From Paraburkholderia hospita (lineage in GTDB: Bacteria > Pseudomonadota > Gammaproteobacteria > Burkholderiales > Burkholderiaceae): 64,000 bases of DNA. A program made the translations under genes and the position numbers. The stretch lies in NCBI RefSeq assembly GCF_002902965.1, contig NZ_CP026107.1:744001-808000 (forward strand), read 5' to 3'. Numbering within the stretch: the stretch's first letter is position 1; each line of letters begins with the position of its first letter. This document shows positions 54,091-63,638 of this stretch, in pieces. Below the pieces are notes generated by a model. That model made no database searches. It saw nothing but the letters and a program-made list of their open reading frames with translations, and had not been told where the DNA came from.

Positions 54091-54894
54091 ATGCTAGACC
54101 AGACGACTATCCGCGAACTCGCCGGGAAACTCGACCAGGCCGAAAAAACGCGTACGCAATTGCGGCACTTTTCCGCTGCCTATCCCGAGATGACGATCGA
54201 GGACGGTTACGCGATCCAGCGCGAATGGGTCAAGATGAAGCTTGCCGAAGGGCACGTAATCAAAGGACGCAAGATCGGCTTGACGTCGCGCGCCATGCAG
54301 CGTTCGTCGCAGATCGACGAACCGGACTACGCGCCGCTTCTCGATTACATGTTCATTGAAAATGGACAGGACATTCGCGCCGATCGCTTCATCGCGCCGC
54401 GTGTCGAAGTGGAACTGGCGTTCATTCTCGCGCGGCCGCTCAAAGGGCCGGGCGTGACGCTCACCGATGTGCTCGATGCGACGGCGTATGTAACGCCCGC
54501 TGTCGAGATCATCGACGCGCGCATCGAGCAGTTCGACCGCGAGACCAAAGCGCCGCGCAAGGTATTCGATACGATTTCCGACTTTGCGGCGAATGCGGGC
54601 ATCGTGATGGGCGGTCGTCCCGTGCGTCCGATGGATGTCGACCTGCGTTGGGTTGGCGCATTGCTCTACAAGAATGGCGCTGTCGAAGAGAGCGGTCTTG
54701 CCGCCGCCGTGCTCAATCATCCGGCGACGGGCGTCGCGTGGCTCGCGAACAAGATCGCCCCTTATGACGAAATGCTGAACGCGAACGATGTGATTCTCAG
54801 CGGCTCATTCACGAGTCCAATTCCTGCGCGCGCGGGCGATACGTTTCATGTCGATTACGGTCCGCTTGGCGGCATTGCGCTGAATTTCGTCTAA
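54091..54894 (+). CDS. hpaH: 2-oxo-hept-4-ene-1,7-dioate hydratase
   Basis: A 267-residue FAH-like hydratase. [36 protein letters not shown] and [19 protein letters not shown] are typical HpaH/MhpD blocks, with the metal Glu pair in RVEVELAFI. Last hpa gene in view; the HpaI aldolase that should follow in the pathway is not downstream. Confidence 0.95.
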   Translation: MLDQTTIRELAGKLDQAEKTRTQLRHFSAAYPEMTIEDGYAIQREWVKMKLAEGHVIKGRKIGLTSRAMQRSSQIDEPDYAPLLDYMFIENGQDIRADRFIAPRVEVELAFILARPLKGPGVTLTDVLDATAYVTPAVEIIDARIEQFDRETKAPRKVFDTISDFAANAGIVMGGRPVRPMDVDLRWVGALLYKNGAVEESGLAAAVLNHPATGVAWLANKIAPYDEMLNANDVILSGSFTSPIPARAGDTFHVDYGPLGGIALNFV

Positions 54895-55033
54895 CGCAGC
54901 CCGGTTCATCGCCGCATTTTTTGAAAACTACCAGGCCACCCGCACATCAAGGCACAATCAGAACGTCGCGCATTCGACGCCACACGGCAGGATGCGTTCA
55001 TCGTGTGGACGCTTTTGATGCGGAGGCGGCACC

Positions 55034-55648
55034 ATGACGTCATCGATCAAGCTCGTGCTATTCGATATGGAAGGTGTGTTGTCGCATTACGATCGCGCGG
55101 CGCGCACGCAACGCCTGGCGCAGCTGACGGGCAAGTCACCCGAAGCCGTGCGCCACGCCATTTGGGAGTCGGGCCTCGAAGCGCGTGCCGATGCCGGTGA
55201 GATTACCGACGACGCGTATCTTCGCGAGCTTGGAGACATGCTGGGTTGCGCCGTCAGCCGCGACGATTGGCTGACGGCGCGGCATGCATCGATCACGCCG
55301 GATGCGGAAACGTTAGCGCTCGCCGCTCAAGTGGCCAATCGCCATTCGATCGCCGTGCTGACCAACAACTGCCGGCTCGTCACCGACTATATCGGCTATC
55401 TCAATCCACCTGTCGCGCAGCTATTCGGCGCGCACGTTTATCCGTCGGCGGCATTTGGTGCCGCGAAACCCGCTGCCCAGGCGTACCTCGGCTGCGTTCG
55501 TCAGCTCGGTGTCGATGCCAACGCGACGCTCTTTATCGACGACTCCGATGCCAATGTTACGGGCGCCATCGACGCGGGGCTGCATGCATACAAGTTCACC
55601 AGTGCCGACGCGCTGTCGAAAGAACTCGAGCGCTTCAATCTGCTTTAG
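55034..55648 (+). CDS. HAD family hydrolase with DxE motif
   Basis: A 204-residue HAD-IA-like protein. Motif I reads KLVLFDMEGVL, so the usual second Asp (acid/base) is Glu. Motif II is AVLTNN, and the acidic motif IV is TLFIDDSDANVTGA. GAGGCGGCACC precedes the ATG. The Glu may lower phosphatase activity or change substrate choice. The 3' end overlaps the MarR-GNAT gene (55635) by 14 bp, tail to tail. Confidence 0.85.
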   Translation: MTSSIKLVLFDMEGVLSHYDRAARTQRLAQLTGKSPEAVRHAIWESGLEARADAGEITDDAYLRELGDMLGCAVSRDDWLTARHASITPDAETLALAAQVANRHSIAVLTNNCRLVTDYIGYLNPPVAQLFGAHVYPSAAFGAAKPAAQAYLGCVRQLGVDANATLFIDDSDANVTGAIDAGLHAYKFTSADALSKELERFNLL

Positions 55649-56636
55649 CGCGGGACCGTTGAACAGACGCTTTGCGCCGAACGAAGCGCTGCTCGACGAC
55701 AGCCTCTCCCCATTGCGTGCCCTCGGCCTCCTCGGCTAGCTGGAAGCCGAACGCTTCATACAAATGACGCGCGGCATCGAGGCCCTTGAACGTCCACAAA
55801 TAGGTTTCGTCGAAGCGTTCGTCGACGAAAGTCATTGCGCGCGTCATCAACTGCCTGCCGATGCCTAAGCCACGCAGCGAATCGTCGACGATGAACCAGC
55901 GCAAATGCGCAACGCGGGTCTCCGCGTTTCCGTCGATGGCGATCGATGCCAGCGTTCGCCCGTTGTCGGAGACGAGCCACAGCTGTCTGTTGGGATGGGG
56001 CAGCAATCCGGCGAAGTCGGCCAGTCCTGTTGCAACGAGCTTTTCGAAGTACGCGCCAAAGCCGGAATGCTCCGAATAGTAGCGCGCGTGAAGACTCGCG
56101 ATGTCGCCAATGCAGCCGGGCTGATAGCCCTCGATGATTTGCAGGTTCGATACAGGGGCTTGCTGCGGCTCTTTGGCATCGTTGTCCTGCTCTAGTGCGC
56201 TTGCGTACAGCGAGAGCGCACGCACCAACGACTGCTGATCGGACGGCGCAAGCTTGCGCAGCGCGCTCGACACCTGATCGGTCGCAAACTTGTCGATCTT
56301 CTTGCGCAATTGCTGGCCCGCTTTGGTCAGGTAAAGCTCCGAGGAGCGTGCATCATCGCTCGATGCGGTGCGCTCGATAAACCCGGCCGTTTCCAGTTTA
56401 GCAACCTGCCTGCTCGCGTTCGACTTGTCGAGCCGCAGAAGATGAGCGAGATCGCGCGCCTGAATGCCCGGCGTCGCGCCGATCTCAAGAATGGCGTGCA
56501 CGGCCGACGGCGCGAGATCGCTGTCCGCCAGCGTGGAGCGCATGAAACCCAGTTCGCGCACGAGCTTGCGCGAGAACTCGCGCAGTTCGAGGATGGTTGA
56601 GTCACGCGACTGGAGGGGTGTGTCGATGATATCCAT
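55635..56636 (-). CDS. MarR-type regulator fused to GNAT acetyltransferase
   Basis: A 333-residue bifunctional protein. The N-terminal MarR winged helix includes IQARDLAHLLRLDKSNASRQ (about residues 55-90); the C-terminal half (about 165-320) is a GNAT domain with RWFIVDDSLRGLGIGRQL as motif A. Such fusions link gene control to an acetylation reaction, often in toxin resistance. Start at 56636 is chosen because the upstream TTG frame lies inside an operator. Two palindromes lie directly upstream. Confidence 0.88.
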   Translation of the reverse strand: MDIIDTPLQSRDSTILELREFSRKLVRELGFMRSTLADSDLAPSAVHAILEIGATPGIQARDLAHLLRLDKSNASRQVAKLETAGFIERTASSDDARSSELYLTKAGQQLRKKIDKFATDQVSSALRKLAPSDQQSLVRALSLYASALEQDNDAKEPQQAPVSNLQIIEGYQPGCIGDIASLHARYYSEHSGFGAYFEKLVATGLADFAGLLPHPNRQLWLVSDNGRTLASIAIDGNAETRVAHLRWFIVDDSLRGLGIGRQLMTRAMTFVDERFDETYLWTFKGLDAARHLYEAFGFQLAEEAEGTQWGEAVVEQRFVRRKASVQRSRAKAD

Positions 56637-56649
56637 GATCTTTGCTTTA

Positions 56650-56686
56650 GTTGCGCTTCGCAACCACTATAGTTGCAAAGCGCAAC
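56650..56686. promoter_or_regulatory. Twin MarR operators before the MarR-GNAT gene
   Basis: GTTGCGCTTCGCAAC (56650-56664) and GTTGCAAAGCGCAAC (56672-56686), centres 22 bp apart (two helical turns). The flanking arms also make a longer palindrome AGTTGCGCTT/AAGCGCAACT. Two dimers could bind the same face, and a -10-like TATAGT lies between them. Confidence 0.75.
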
Positions 56687-56729
56687 TTATGCAAGTCCGG
56701 ATATGGGAGACAAACGAGGGCGCCTTAGC

Positions 56730-57281
56730 TCACTCTATCTTCCACTTGATCGAACATCCGAATGCCGGATACTGCGTGTCGGGTGCGGCACCCGTTTGCG
56801 CGATCTGCTGCATCGCCTCGAACAGGTCCCGGCGCGCATCGGGAAGCGGGTCTTTGCGCGACGCATCCAGCCTGCCGCGATATCGCAGCAGCAGCCCGGA
56901 ATCGAAGCCGTAAAACTCCGGCGTGCAGACCGCATCGTAGGCGCGCGCGACCTGCTGCGTTTCGTCAAACAGATAGGGGAAAGGCAGCTGCCAATCAGCC
57001 GATAGCGCGACCATGCGCTCGAACGAATCTTCTGGATAGGTAATGCTGTCGTTCGAGTTGATCGCGACGGTGCCGATACCCAGCGCCGCGAGATCTCGCG
57101 CGTCGCGCACGATACGCGGCAATGCGGCTCTCACGTACGGACAATGGTTGCACATGAAGATCACGACGAGTCCCTTCGGACCGCGCACGTCGTCGAGTGC
57201 ATAGGTGCGGCCGTCGGTAGCGGGCAGCAGAAACGCGGGCGCTGCAGTACCCAGTTCACCTGGAGGAGATTCAGTACCCAT
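56730..57281 (-). CDS. Thioredoxin-fold redoxin
   Basis: A 183-residue AhpC/TSA-type redoxin. The redox motif is VVIFMCNHCPYVRAALP (CxxC about residues 44-47), and EDSFERMVALSADWQLPFPYLFDE is a typical second half. Cytoplasmic, no signal peptide. It lies on the same strand as the glucosidase gene and may be cotranscribed, with 65 bp between. Confidence 0.87.
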   Translation of the reverse strand: MGTESPPGELGTAAPAFLLPATDGRTYALDDVRGPKGLVVIFMCNHCPYVRAALPRIVRDARDLAALGIGTVAINSNDSITYPEDSFERMVALSADWQLPFPYLFDETQQVARAYDAVCTPEFYGFDSGLLLRYRGRLDASRKDPLPDARRDLFEAMQQIAQTGAAPDTQYPAFGCSIKWKIE

Positions 57282-57346
57282 CCATTGCTCCTTGATTCGA
57301 AGTGTCGAAGAACCTTGTTTCTTTCAGCATCTGTACTGCTGACGTG

Positions 57347-60094
57347 TTAACGCCCCATCGCCGCAGCCATCGTGTCTTCCTTCATTTGCGTTGCAACGGG
57401 CGTCGAATCGGGCGCGACATGGGACAGCCTCATCATGCGCGGTTGCAACAGCAGCGCAACGAGTCCCGTCCACCCTGTCTGATGCGACGCGCCAACACCA
57501 CGCCCGTTGTCGCCGTGAAAGTACTCATGGAACAGGATCAGATCCTGTGAACGCGGGTCCGCCTGCAGCATCGGATACGCGGCCATCACGGGCCGCACGC
57601 CTTGCTCGTTCTTCATGAAGAGTGTGGTGACGCGTCGCGCGAGATCGTCGGCGACTTCGCTGAGCGAGGAATACTGCCCCGATCCTGTTGGATGCTCGAT
57701 GCCGAACTCGTCGCCATAGTAGCGATGGAACTCGTATAGCGATTCGATCAGCAGATAGTTGACGGGTATCCACACGGGGCCGCGCCAGTTCGAATTGCCG
57801 CCGAACACGCGCGAGTCCGATTCGGCAGGTTGATATTCGATGCAGACATGCACGCCGTCATGATCGAACACGTACGGTTCATGTAGATGCACACGCGAAA
57901 GCGCCCGCACGCCATAGGGAGAGAGAAATTCGTTTTCATCGAGCGCGCGCTTGAGCAACGATTTCATTCTGTGTCCGCGCAATAGCGAGAGCAAGGATGT
58001 GTTGCCTTTGCCGGATTCCGTCCAGCGCGATACGAGTTTCGCCAGATTCGGCCGGTGATCGAGAAACCATGCGAGCCGTTCGCGCAATCCCGGCAAATGA
58101 CCATGTATCTGCTCGTCGAGTACGTGCACCGCGAACAGCGGAATCAAGCCGACGATCGAACGAATGCGCATCGGTACGCGCGCGCCATCCGGAAGATGCA
58201 GCACGTCATAGAAGAATTCATCGCGTCCGTCCCACAGTCCTGTATTGCAGGCTTCGCCGCCGCAACTGACGGCTTCCGCGATATACAGAAAGTGCTCGAA
58301 GAACTTCACCGCGATTTCGACGTACGCGGTGTTCGTCATCGCGAGTTCGAGTCCGATTTGCATCAGATCGAGTGCATAGGAGGCCATCCACGCGGTGCCG
58401 TCCGCCTGATCGATGCGGCCGCCCGTCGGCAGCGGAGAAGAGCGATCGAAGATGCCGATATTGTCGAGCCCGAGAAATCCGCCCTGGAAGATGTTGCGGT
58501 CGTCGGCGTCCTTGCGGTTGACCCACCACGAGAAATTGAGCAGCAGCTTATGGAACATCACTTCGAGAAACTCGTGGTCGCCGACACCCGTTATCTCGCG
58601 GTCGAGTTCATACACACGCCACGTTGCCCACGCATGCACAGGCGGATTTGCATCGCCGAACGCCCACTCGTAAGCGGGCAGTTGCCCGTTCGGATGCATG
58701 TAGCGCTCTTTCACGAGCAGTTGCAATTGCTTCTTCGCAAAGTCGGGATCGACAATAGCGAACGCGACCGCGTGAAACGCGAGGTCCCACGATGCGTACC
58801 ACGGGTACTCCCATTTGTCTGGCATCGACACGATGTCGCCATTGCACATGTGTCGCCAGTCCGCATTGCGGCCACGTCTGCGATCTTTCGGTGGCACCGG
58901 CTGGCCGGGATCCCCGTCGTGCCAGCGTGTCACGTCGAACTGATAGTACTGCTTCGACCATAGCATCCCGGCGAGCGCCTGACGTTGCACGAGACGCGCG
59001 TCGGCGTCGGCGATGTCGTGCTGAAGCGCCGCATAGAATTCGTCGGCCTCTGCCTGTCGGCGTGTAAAGAGCGCCGGCATGTCGAGCGGCGCAGTCTCGA
59101 CAGCGGATTCGGGACGCCAGCGCAGATACAGCACCGACTGTTCGTGCGGGCCAAGCTGTAGAAACACGTGCGCGGCGGCACGCGTGCCCTTGTCTCGGCG
59201 GATCGCGCGTTCGTCGCCATCGACTAGATAGTCGTTGAAGCCGTCCTTGAACGGCCCTTCGCCGTCGATGCCGAAAATGCGACGCACGTTGGTTTCGTTT
59301 TCGCAGAAGAGCCATTCGATGGGCTGCTGCGCTGCTGCCGTCACGATCATCGTGTCGAGTGCGGGATTGCGGGCGATAACCCGCGCGCCTTCTGCGGCAT
59401 TCGGCTCTAGCGTCAGCGATGGCTTGCCGGGCTTGCCCGACCACGCCCACCGGTTGCGCGCCCAGAACTGCGGCAGCACATGCAGCGTGCCGGGCAGGTC
59501 CGAGCGGTTTTCGACGGTCACACGCATGACCATATCGTCATGCGTGTGCTTCGCATATTCGATCCAGACGTCGAAGTAGCGGTTGTCGTCGAACGCGCCC
59601 GTATCGAGCACTTCATATTCGGACTGGTCCGCGCCGCGCCGCGCGTTTTCGTCGATCAGGTCCTGGTACGGGAACGCGTCATGAGGATACTTGTAGAGCA
59701 TCTTCATGTACGAATGCGTCGGCGTGCCGTCCAGATAGAAGTAAAGCTCCTTCACGTCTTCGCCGTGATTGCCCTGCGCGTTCGTCAGGCCGAAGAGTCT
59801 TTCCTTGATGATGGGATCGCGTCCGTTCCAGAGCGCGAGCGACACGCACCAGTCGAGCGGATCGTTGCCGAAGCCGGCTATGCCGTCCTCGCCCCAGCGA
59901 TACATCCGGCTACGCGCATGGTCGTGCGGAAAGTAGTCCCATGCGGTGCCGTATTCGCTGTAGTCCTCGCGCACGGTGCCCCATTGACGGTCGCTCAGAT
60001 ACGGTCCCCAGCGGCGCCAACGCGCGAGGTCCGGGCCATGAAGACGCGAACCTTCCTTCGACTGGAGCAGATTGATTGCGCTTGCAGGCTGCAT
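57347..60094 (-). CDS. GH63-like glucosidase (MGH1-like)
   Basis: A 915-residue cytoplasmic glycoside hydrolase of the GH63/mannosyl-oligosaccharide-glucosidase-like fold. Conserved stretches include RMYRWGEDGIAGFGND, FLGLDNIGIFDRSSPLPTGG, NWRGPVWIPVNYLLIESLY (acid side) and ILFHEYFHGDNGRGVGASH. Bacterial relatives are thought to cleave glucosyl or mannosylglycerate-like substrates. Start at 60094 has GGGAGGTGCC; a GTG 33 bp upstream is in frame. Substrate unknown. Confidence 0.88.
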   Translation of the reverse strand: MQPASAINLLQSKEGSRLHGPDLARWRRWGPYLSDRQWGTVREDYSEYGTAWDYFPHDHARSRMYRWGEDGIAGFGNDPLDWCVSLALWNGRDPIIKERLFGLTNAQGNHGEDVKELYFYLDGTPTHSYMKMLYKYPHDAFPYQDLIDENARRGADQSEYEVLDTGAFDDNRYFDVWIEYAKHTHDDMVMRVTVENRSDLPGTLHVLPQFWARNRWAWSGKPGKPSLTLEPNAAEGARVIARNPALDTMIVTAAAQQPIEWLFCENETNVRRIFGIDGEGPFKDGFNDYLVDGDERAIRRDKGTRAAAHVFLQLGPHEQSVLYLRWRPESAVETAPLDMPALFTRRQAEADEFYAALQHDIADADARLVQRQALAGMLWSKQYYQFDVTRWHDGDPGQPVPPKDRRRGRNADWRHMCNGDIVSMPDKWEYPWYASWDLAFHAVAFAIVDPDFAKKQLQLLVKERYMHPNGQLPAYEWAFGDANPPVHAWATWRVYELDREITGVGDHEFLEVMFHKLLLNFSWWVNRKDADDRNIFQGGFLGLDNIGIFDRSSPLPTGGRIDQADGTAWMASYALDLMQIGLELAMTNTAYVEIAVKFFEHFLYIAEAVSCGGEACNTGLWDGRDEFFYDVLHLPDGARVPMRIRSIVGLIPLFAVHVLDEQIHGHLPGLRERLAWFLDHRPNLAKLVSRWTESGKGNTSLLSLLRGHRMKSLLKRALDENEFLSPYGVRALSRVHLHEPYVFDHDGVHVCIEYQPAESDSRVFGGNSNWRGPVWIPVNYLLIESLYEFHRYYGDEFGIEHPTGSGQYSSLSEVADDLARRVTTLFMKNEQGVRPVMAAYPMLQADPRSQDLILFHEYFHGDNGRGVGASHQTGWTGLVALLLQPRMMRLSHVAPDSTPVATQMKEDTMAAAMGR

Positions 60095-60322
60095 GGCACC
60101 TCCCGGCCGAACTCGATCGTCCGACACGTTCTACATTTGAACGTCTGTGCTTTTCCGTCTCGCGCGCGGCGTGCGCGGTTGGAATCATGATGATATGCGT
60201 CAACTCGCTGTATGGCGATTGAAGGGCGCAGCTATCGGTCGAGCCGCATCGATATTGCATTGTCATTCCGCGCGCGCATTCTGCTGCATACTTGAGCGCA
60301 TCACATTGCGGAACCTGTCGAC

Positions 60323-61264
60323 ATGGATTCGAAGCTCGCACGCTCGTGGTTGACGTTCAGCGCGCCCGTGGCGGCCGCGCAGGCGGCTGGCCGCCCGATA
60401 GTCGCGCTGGAGTCGACGATCATCGCGCACGGCATGCCGTACCCGCAGAACGTACGCACGGCGCGCGAAGTGGAGGCGGTGATCCGCGATCTCGGCGCTC
60501 AGCCCGCGACGATCGCGCTGATCGGCGGGCGCATCCGTATTGGACTGTCGGACGACGAACTCGAACTGATTGCGCGCTCCGACAACGTGCACAAGGTCAG
60601 CCGCCGCGATCTGCCGGCCGTGCTGGCTAGCGGTGGACTCGGCGCGACGACGGTGGCCGGTACGATGATATGCGCCGCGCTGGCGGGAATCGAAGTGTTC
60701 GTGACGGGCGGCATTGGCGGTGTGCATCGAGGCGCGCCGGAGACCTTCGACATATCAGCGGACTTGCAGGAGCTGGCGAAGACGTCGGTCGCGGTGATCT
60801 GCGCAGGCGCGAAATCGATTCTCGACATCGGGCTCACACTGGAATATCTGGAAACGCATGGCGTGCCGGTGCTCAGTTGCGAGCAGGACAACTTCGCCGC
60901 GTTTTATGCGCGCGACAGCGGCTTTCGCGCGGATTTCCGACTCGACGATGCAGCCGGGCAGGCGCGTTTCATTCGCACCAAGTGGGACTTGGGCCTCGCG
61001 GGCGGCGTCGTGTTGAGCACGCCCGTGCCCGAAGCCGCTGCGATGCCGTCCGAAGAGATCGACACGTTGACCCGGCAGGCGCTCGAAGAAGCCGCTGCGC
61101 AAGGCATCACTGGAAAAGCCGTGACGCCGTTCCTGCTGGCACGCATCAAGGCGCTGACCGGCGGACGCAGTCTCGCGACCAATATCGCGCTGGTGAAGCA
61201 CAATGCCGAGGTCGGCGCGCGGCTCGCGCTCGCGTTGGCCAATGCAGGGCAAGCAGCGGCATGA
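60323..61264 (+). CDS. psuG: Pseudouridine-5'-phosphate glycosidase
   Basis: A 313-residue PsuG enzyme that splits pseudouridine 5'-phosphate into uracil and ribose 5-phosphate. PIVALESTIIAHGMPYPQN, MICAALAGIEVFVTGGIGGV and the catalytic-Lys stretch VICAGAKSILDIGLTLEYL are conserved. The psuK kinase is not adjacent, so the source of the phosphate ester is unclear. Converges on the next gene. Confidence 0.95.
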   Translation: MDSKLARSWLTFSAPVAAAQAAGRPIVALESTIIAHGMPYPQNVRTAREVEAVIRDLGAQPATIALIGGRIRIGLSDDELELIARSDNVHKVSRRDLPAVLASGGLGATTVAGTMICAALAGIEVFVTGGIGGVHRGAPETFDISADLQELAKTSVAVICAGAKSILDIGLTLEYLETHGVPVLSCEQDNFAAFYARDSGFRADFRLDDAAGQARFIRTKWDLGLAGGVVLSTPVPEAAAMPSEEIDTLTRQALEEAAAQGITGKAVTPFLLARIKALTGGRSLATNIALVKHNAEVGARLALALANAGQAAA

Positions 61265-61272
61265 ACATGCCT

Positions 61273-61869
61273 CTATGTCTCGGATACCTGAATCTGATAA
61301 AGGCCCCACGGAGACAATACGAAGCGATCCTTGAGCGGCTTTGCTGTGAGTTCTGGAATCTTGTCGGCATCGTAGATCGCCCATAGCGGACCGAGGCCGC
61401 CCAAAGGCATCGGCTTGCCGTCCATATGCGTCGCGACGATGAAGCGCCATGCGCGAATGTTATCGAGCGTGGTCAGCACCGCGTAGCCGTCGACGGCGCG
61501 CAAGGAAATCTTCGTGTCGCCCGCGCTGGGTGCGCCGGCCTGCTCGAGTACATTGGCAAGCAATGGGCCGCTTAACGTGTGCTGCTTCGCGTCGTATTCG
61601 ATGGTCGGCTTGATGGTGACGGCGGGCAGACTCGCTATCGATGGATAGTCGAATGTATAAGCCGACGTGAATTTGACGAGTTGCTTGGCCATCAATGGAT
61701 CGAATGCCGGATCGAGCGCGCCGCGATTCGTGCGTTTGATCGCGCCCGACACGGTGAGTATCGCGGGAGCCGCAGCGCATGCAGCGGTTTTCGGATTCGT
61801 CGCGCCGAGTGCGGGCGTGATACTGACGCCGATGGCAGCGGCGCTGGTCAGGAACTGCCGTTTGTTCAT
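61273..61869 (-). CDS. Exported molybdopterin-oxidoreductase-fold protein
   Basis: A 198-residue protein with a signal peptide (NKRQFLTSAAAIGVSITPAL) and a sulfite-oxidase-like (SUOX) fold segment: LSGPLLANVLEQAG, ISLRAVDGYAVLTTLDN, PLGGLGPLWAIYD. It lacks the Cys that usually ligates molybdenum, so it may bind cofactor weakly or only act as a structural relative. Start at 61869 after GGAGCC. It is divergent from the cupin gene at 62055. Confidence 0.72.
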   Translation of the reverse strand: MNKRQFLTSAAAIGVSITPALGATNPKTAACAAAPAILTVSGAIKRTNRGALDPAFDPLMAKQLVKFTSAYTFDYPSIASLPAVTIKPTIEYDAKQHTLSGPLLANVLEQAGAPSAGDTKISLRAVDGYAVLTTLDNIRAWRFIVATHMDGKPMPLGGLGPLWAIYDADKIPELTAKPLKDRFVLSPWGLYQIQVSET

Positions 61870-62054
61870 GTTTATTGGCTCCGCGGATGTCGTTGATGCT
61901 TTTCGACTCTTATACACCGACAACAAGTATCTGGCGTTGCCGGTGGCATGTTCAGTGAGCGCTTCATGAGGCGCGGCTTGTGTGACTTTGCCCGTAACGC
62001 TCCGGCGTAGAATCTGTCTGTATTGAGCGTCCCACTGAACCGGGAGAATCGCAT

Positions 62055-62465
62055 ATGGAAGCCGATTCACAACGCGAACTCGCGCAACTCGTCGTCGTGC
62101 GTCCCGACAGGGAAATTGCTACGACGCAGCGCTTGCCGTACTTCGTCGGCATTTCGTCAACGACGGCGGGCGCGCAGGGCCTGTCGATGCATCTCGTCGT
62201 CGTTCCGCCCGGCGGACATGCCGAGCCTCACATCCACTGCGGTTATGAAACGGGAATCTATGTGCTCGAAGGGCGCGTGGAGACGCGTTATGGGCCGGGC
62301 CTGCGTCAGTCGATCGTCACGGAGGCAGGGGATTTTCTGTTCATTCCGCCTGGCGTGCCGCATCAGCCGTTCAATCTCAGCATGACGGAGGCGGCGCGCG
62401 CGGTCGTGGCGCGTAATCGTCCTGATGAGACGGAGCAGGTGTTGCCGTATGAGGTCGGTGAATAA
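62055..62465 (+). CDS. Cupin-domain protein
   Basis: A 136-residue cytoplasmic cupin. Metal motif 1 is GGHAEPHIHCGYETGIYVLEG (read in part) and motif 2 is FLFIPPGVPHQPFN. Ligands are intact, so a metal-binding cupin (sensor or small-molecule enzyme) is likely. GGGAGAATCGC precedes the ATG. The palindromic element begins 58 bp after its stop. Confidence 0.85.
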   Translation: MEADSQRELAQLVVVRPDREIATTQRLPYFVGISSTTAGAQGLSMHLVVVPPGGHAEPHIHCGYETGIYVLEGRVETRYGPGLRQSIVTEAGDFLFIPPGVPHQPFNLSMTEAARAVVARNRPDETEQVLPYEVGE

Positions 62466-62523
62466 TCGCAAGCGGTTCGGTGTATTGGAGCTTGCGCTGG
62501 CATCCGGTTTGGTTTTTTTGGCT

Positions 62524-63190
62524 TTGCGCTGGCATCCGCGATATGCCTTCGTGCTTCAAGCGTCGCCCCTGTGCGGGGCGGCACCTACTTTTCTTTGCCG
62601 CCGCAAAGAAAAGTAGGCAAAAGAAAGCGGCTAACACCGCCAGCGCTAGTTATTGCCTGAGGGCCCCCACAGGGTCTTACGCTTCACGCGGCAACGCCCT
62701 TGTTCGCGTGCGTTGCCAACGCTCTCTCTGCGCGCCTCACCCGCTTCACGCACCCGCGTTGCGGCACGCCGTGCCAGACAGTCCTCCGCCGCCCAGGTGG
62801 CAAACTGTGTGTAGGTTGTCGCACCGCACAGGTTAGTGCTCTTACCAGAAACACCAGCCTTGCTATTCAGCCCGGAGTGATGCGCCTGTGGCGCGAAAGC
62901 CTACACACAGTTTGCCACCTGGGCGGCAGAAATCATTCGCTGCCGCCAGCCCTTGAGCGGGCGATTGAGGCGGGTGAGGCGCACCGCAAGGGTGCTGGCA
63001 ACGAACGTGGGTCACGTGGTTGCCGCGTGAAGCGTAAGAACCTTCGGGGGCCCTCAGGCAGGAACAAGAACTGACGGTGTGAGCCGCTTTCTTTTGCCTA
63101 CTTTTCTTTGCGGCGGCAAAGAAAAGTAGGTGCCGCCCCGCACAGGGGCGACGCTTGAAGCACGAAGGCATAACGCGGATGCCAGCGCAA
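62524..63190. repeat. Long palindromic intergenic element, copy 2
   Basis: Same element as at 32413. A perfect 91-bp inverted pair (62542-62632 and 63082-63172) and a second perfect 27-bp inverted pair (62788-62814 and 62901-62927) surround an 86-bp centre. Hairpins CCTACTTTTCTTTGC/GCAAAGAAAAGTAGG lie at 62584-62617 and 63097-63130. The centre is unrelated to that of copy 1. Non-coding. Confidence 0.92.
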
Positions 63191-63370
63191 GGGCAAACCC
63201 ACAGGGCGACGCTTGAAGTACGAAGGCATAACGCGGATGCGAGCGCAAGGGCAAACCCACAGGGGCGACGCTTGAAGCACGAAGGCATAACGCGGATGCG
63301 AGCGCAAGAGCAAACCCACAGGGGCGACGCTTGAAGCACAAAGGCATAACGCGGATGCCAGCGCAAACGC
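63142..63370. repeat. 59-bp tandem repeats next to palindromic element copy 2
   Basis: Four units with starts near 63142, 63200, 63259 and 63318 (periods 58, 59, 59), each holding GCGACGCTTGAAGCACGAAG and GCGGATGCGAGCGCA-type sequence. They repeat the right end of the element. Not CRISPR, as there are no unique spacers. Weaker fragments (GCGGATGCCAGCGCA) continue to about 63430. Confidence 0.85.
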
Positions 63371-63638
63371 AAAGACACACCAGCAAGGCATGCGCAGCAA
63401 CCACCGTAACGCGGATGCCAGCGCAAAAGGCGAGCACGCCGACCGGCAACGCCTGAAACACAAAGACAAAACGTAGCTGCCAGCAAAAAAGCCAAAACCC
63501 CGACATGCAACGCCCGCGCCGCGAAGGCTCAAACGCTATCAGAAAACCTGATCGCTTCGATCCAAATTACGCGTTTTTCTTACACCGGCGAATCCTGCAT
63601 AGTAGACACACCACGATACACGCGAGGTAACGACTGCC
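63191..63638. other. Intergenic region after element copy 2
   Basis: After the tandem units the DNA holds degenerate element fragments to about 63500 and then the leader of the hydrolase gene. GAGGTAACG (63624) is the ribosome site of that gene. No other gene is seen. Confidence 0.5.

Noticed and set aside
63142..63370. CRISPR array
   Set aside because: The repeat units are contiguous, about 59 bp, with no unique spacers and no cas genes.
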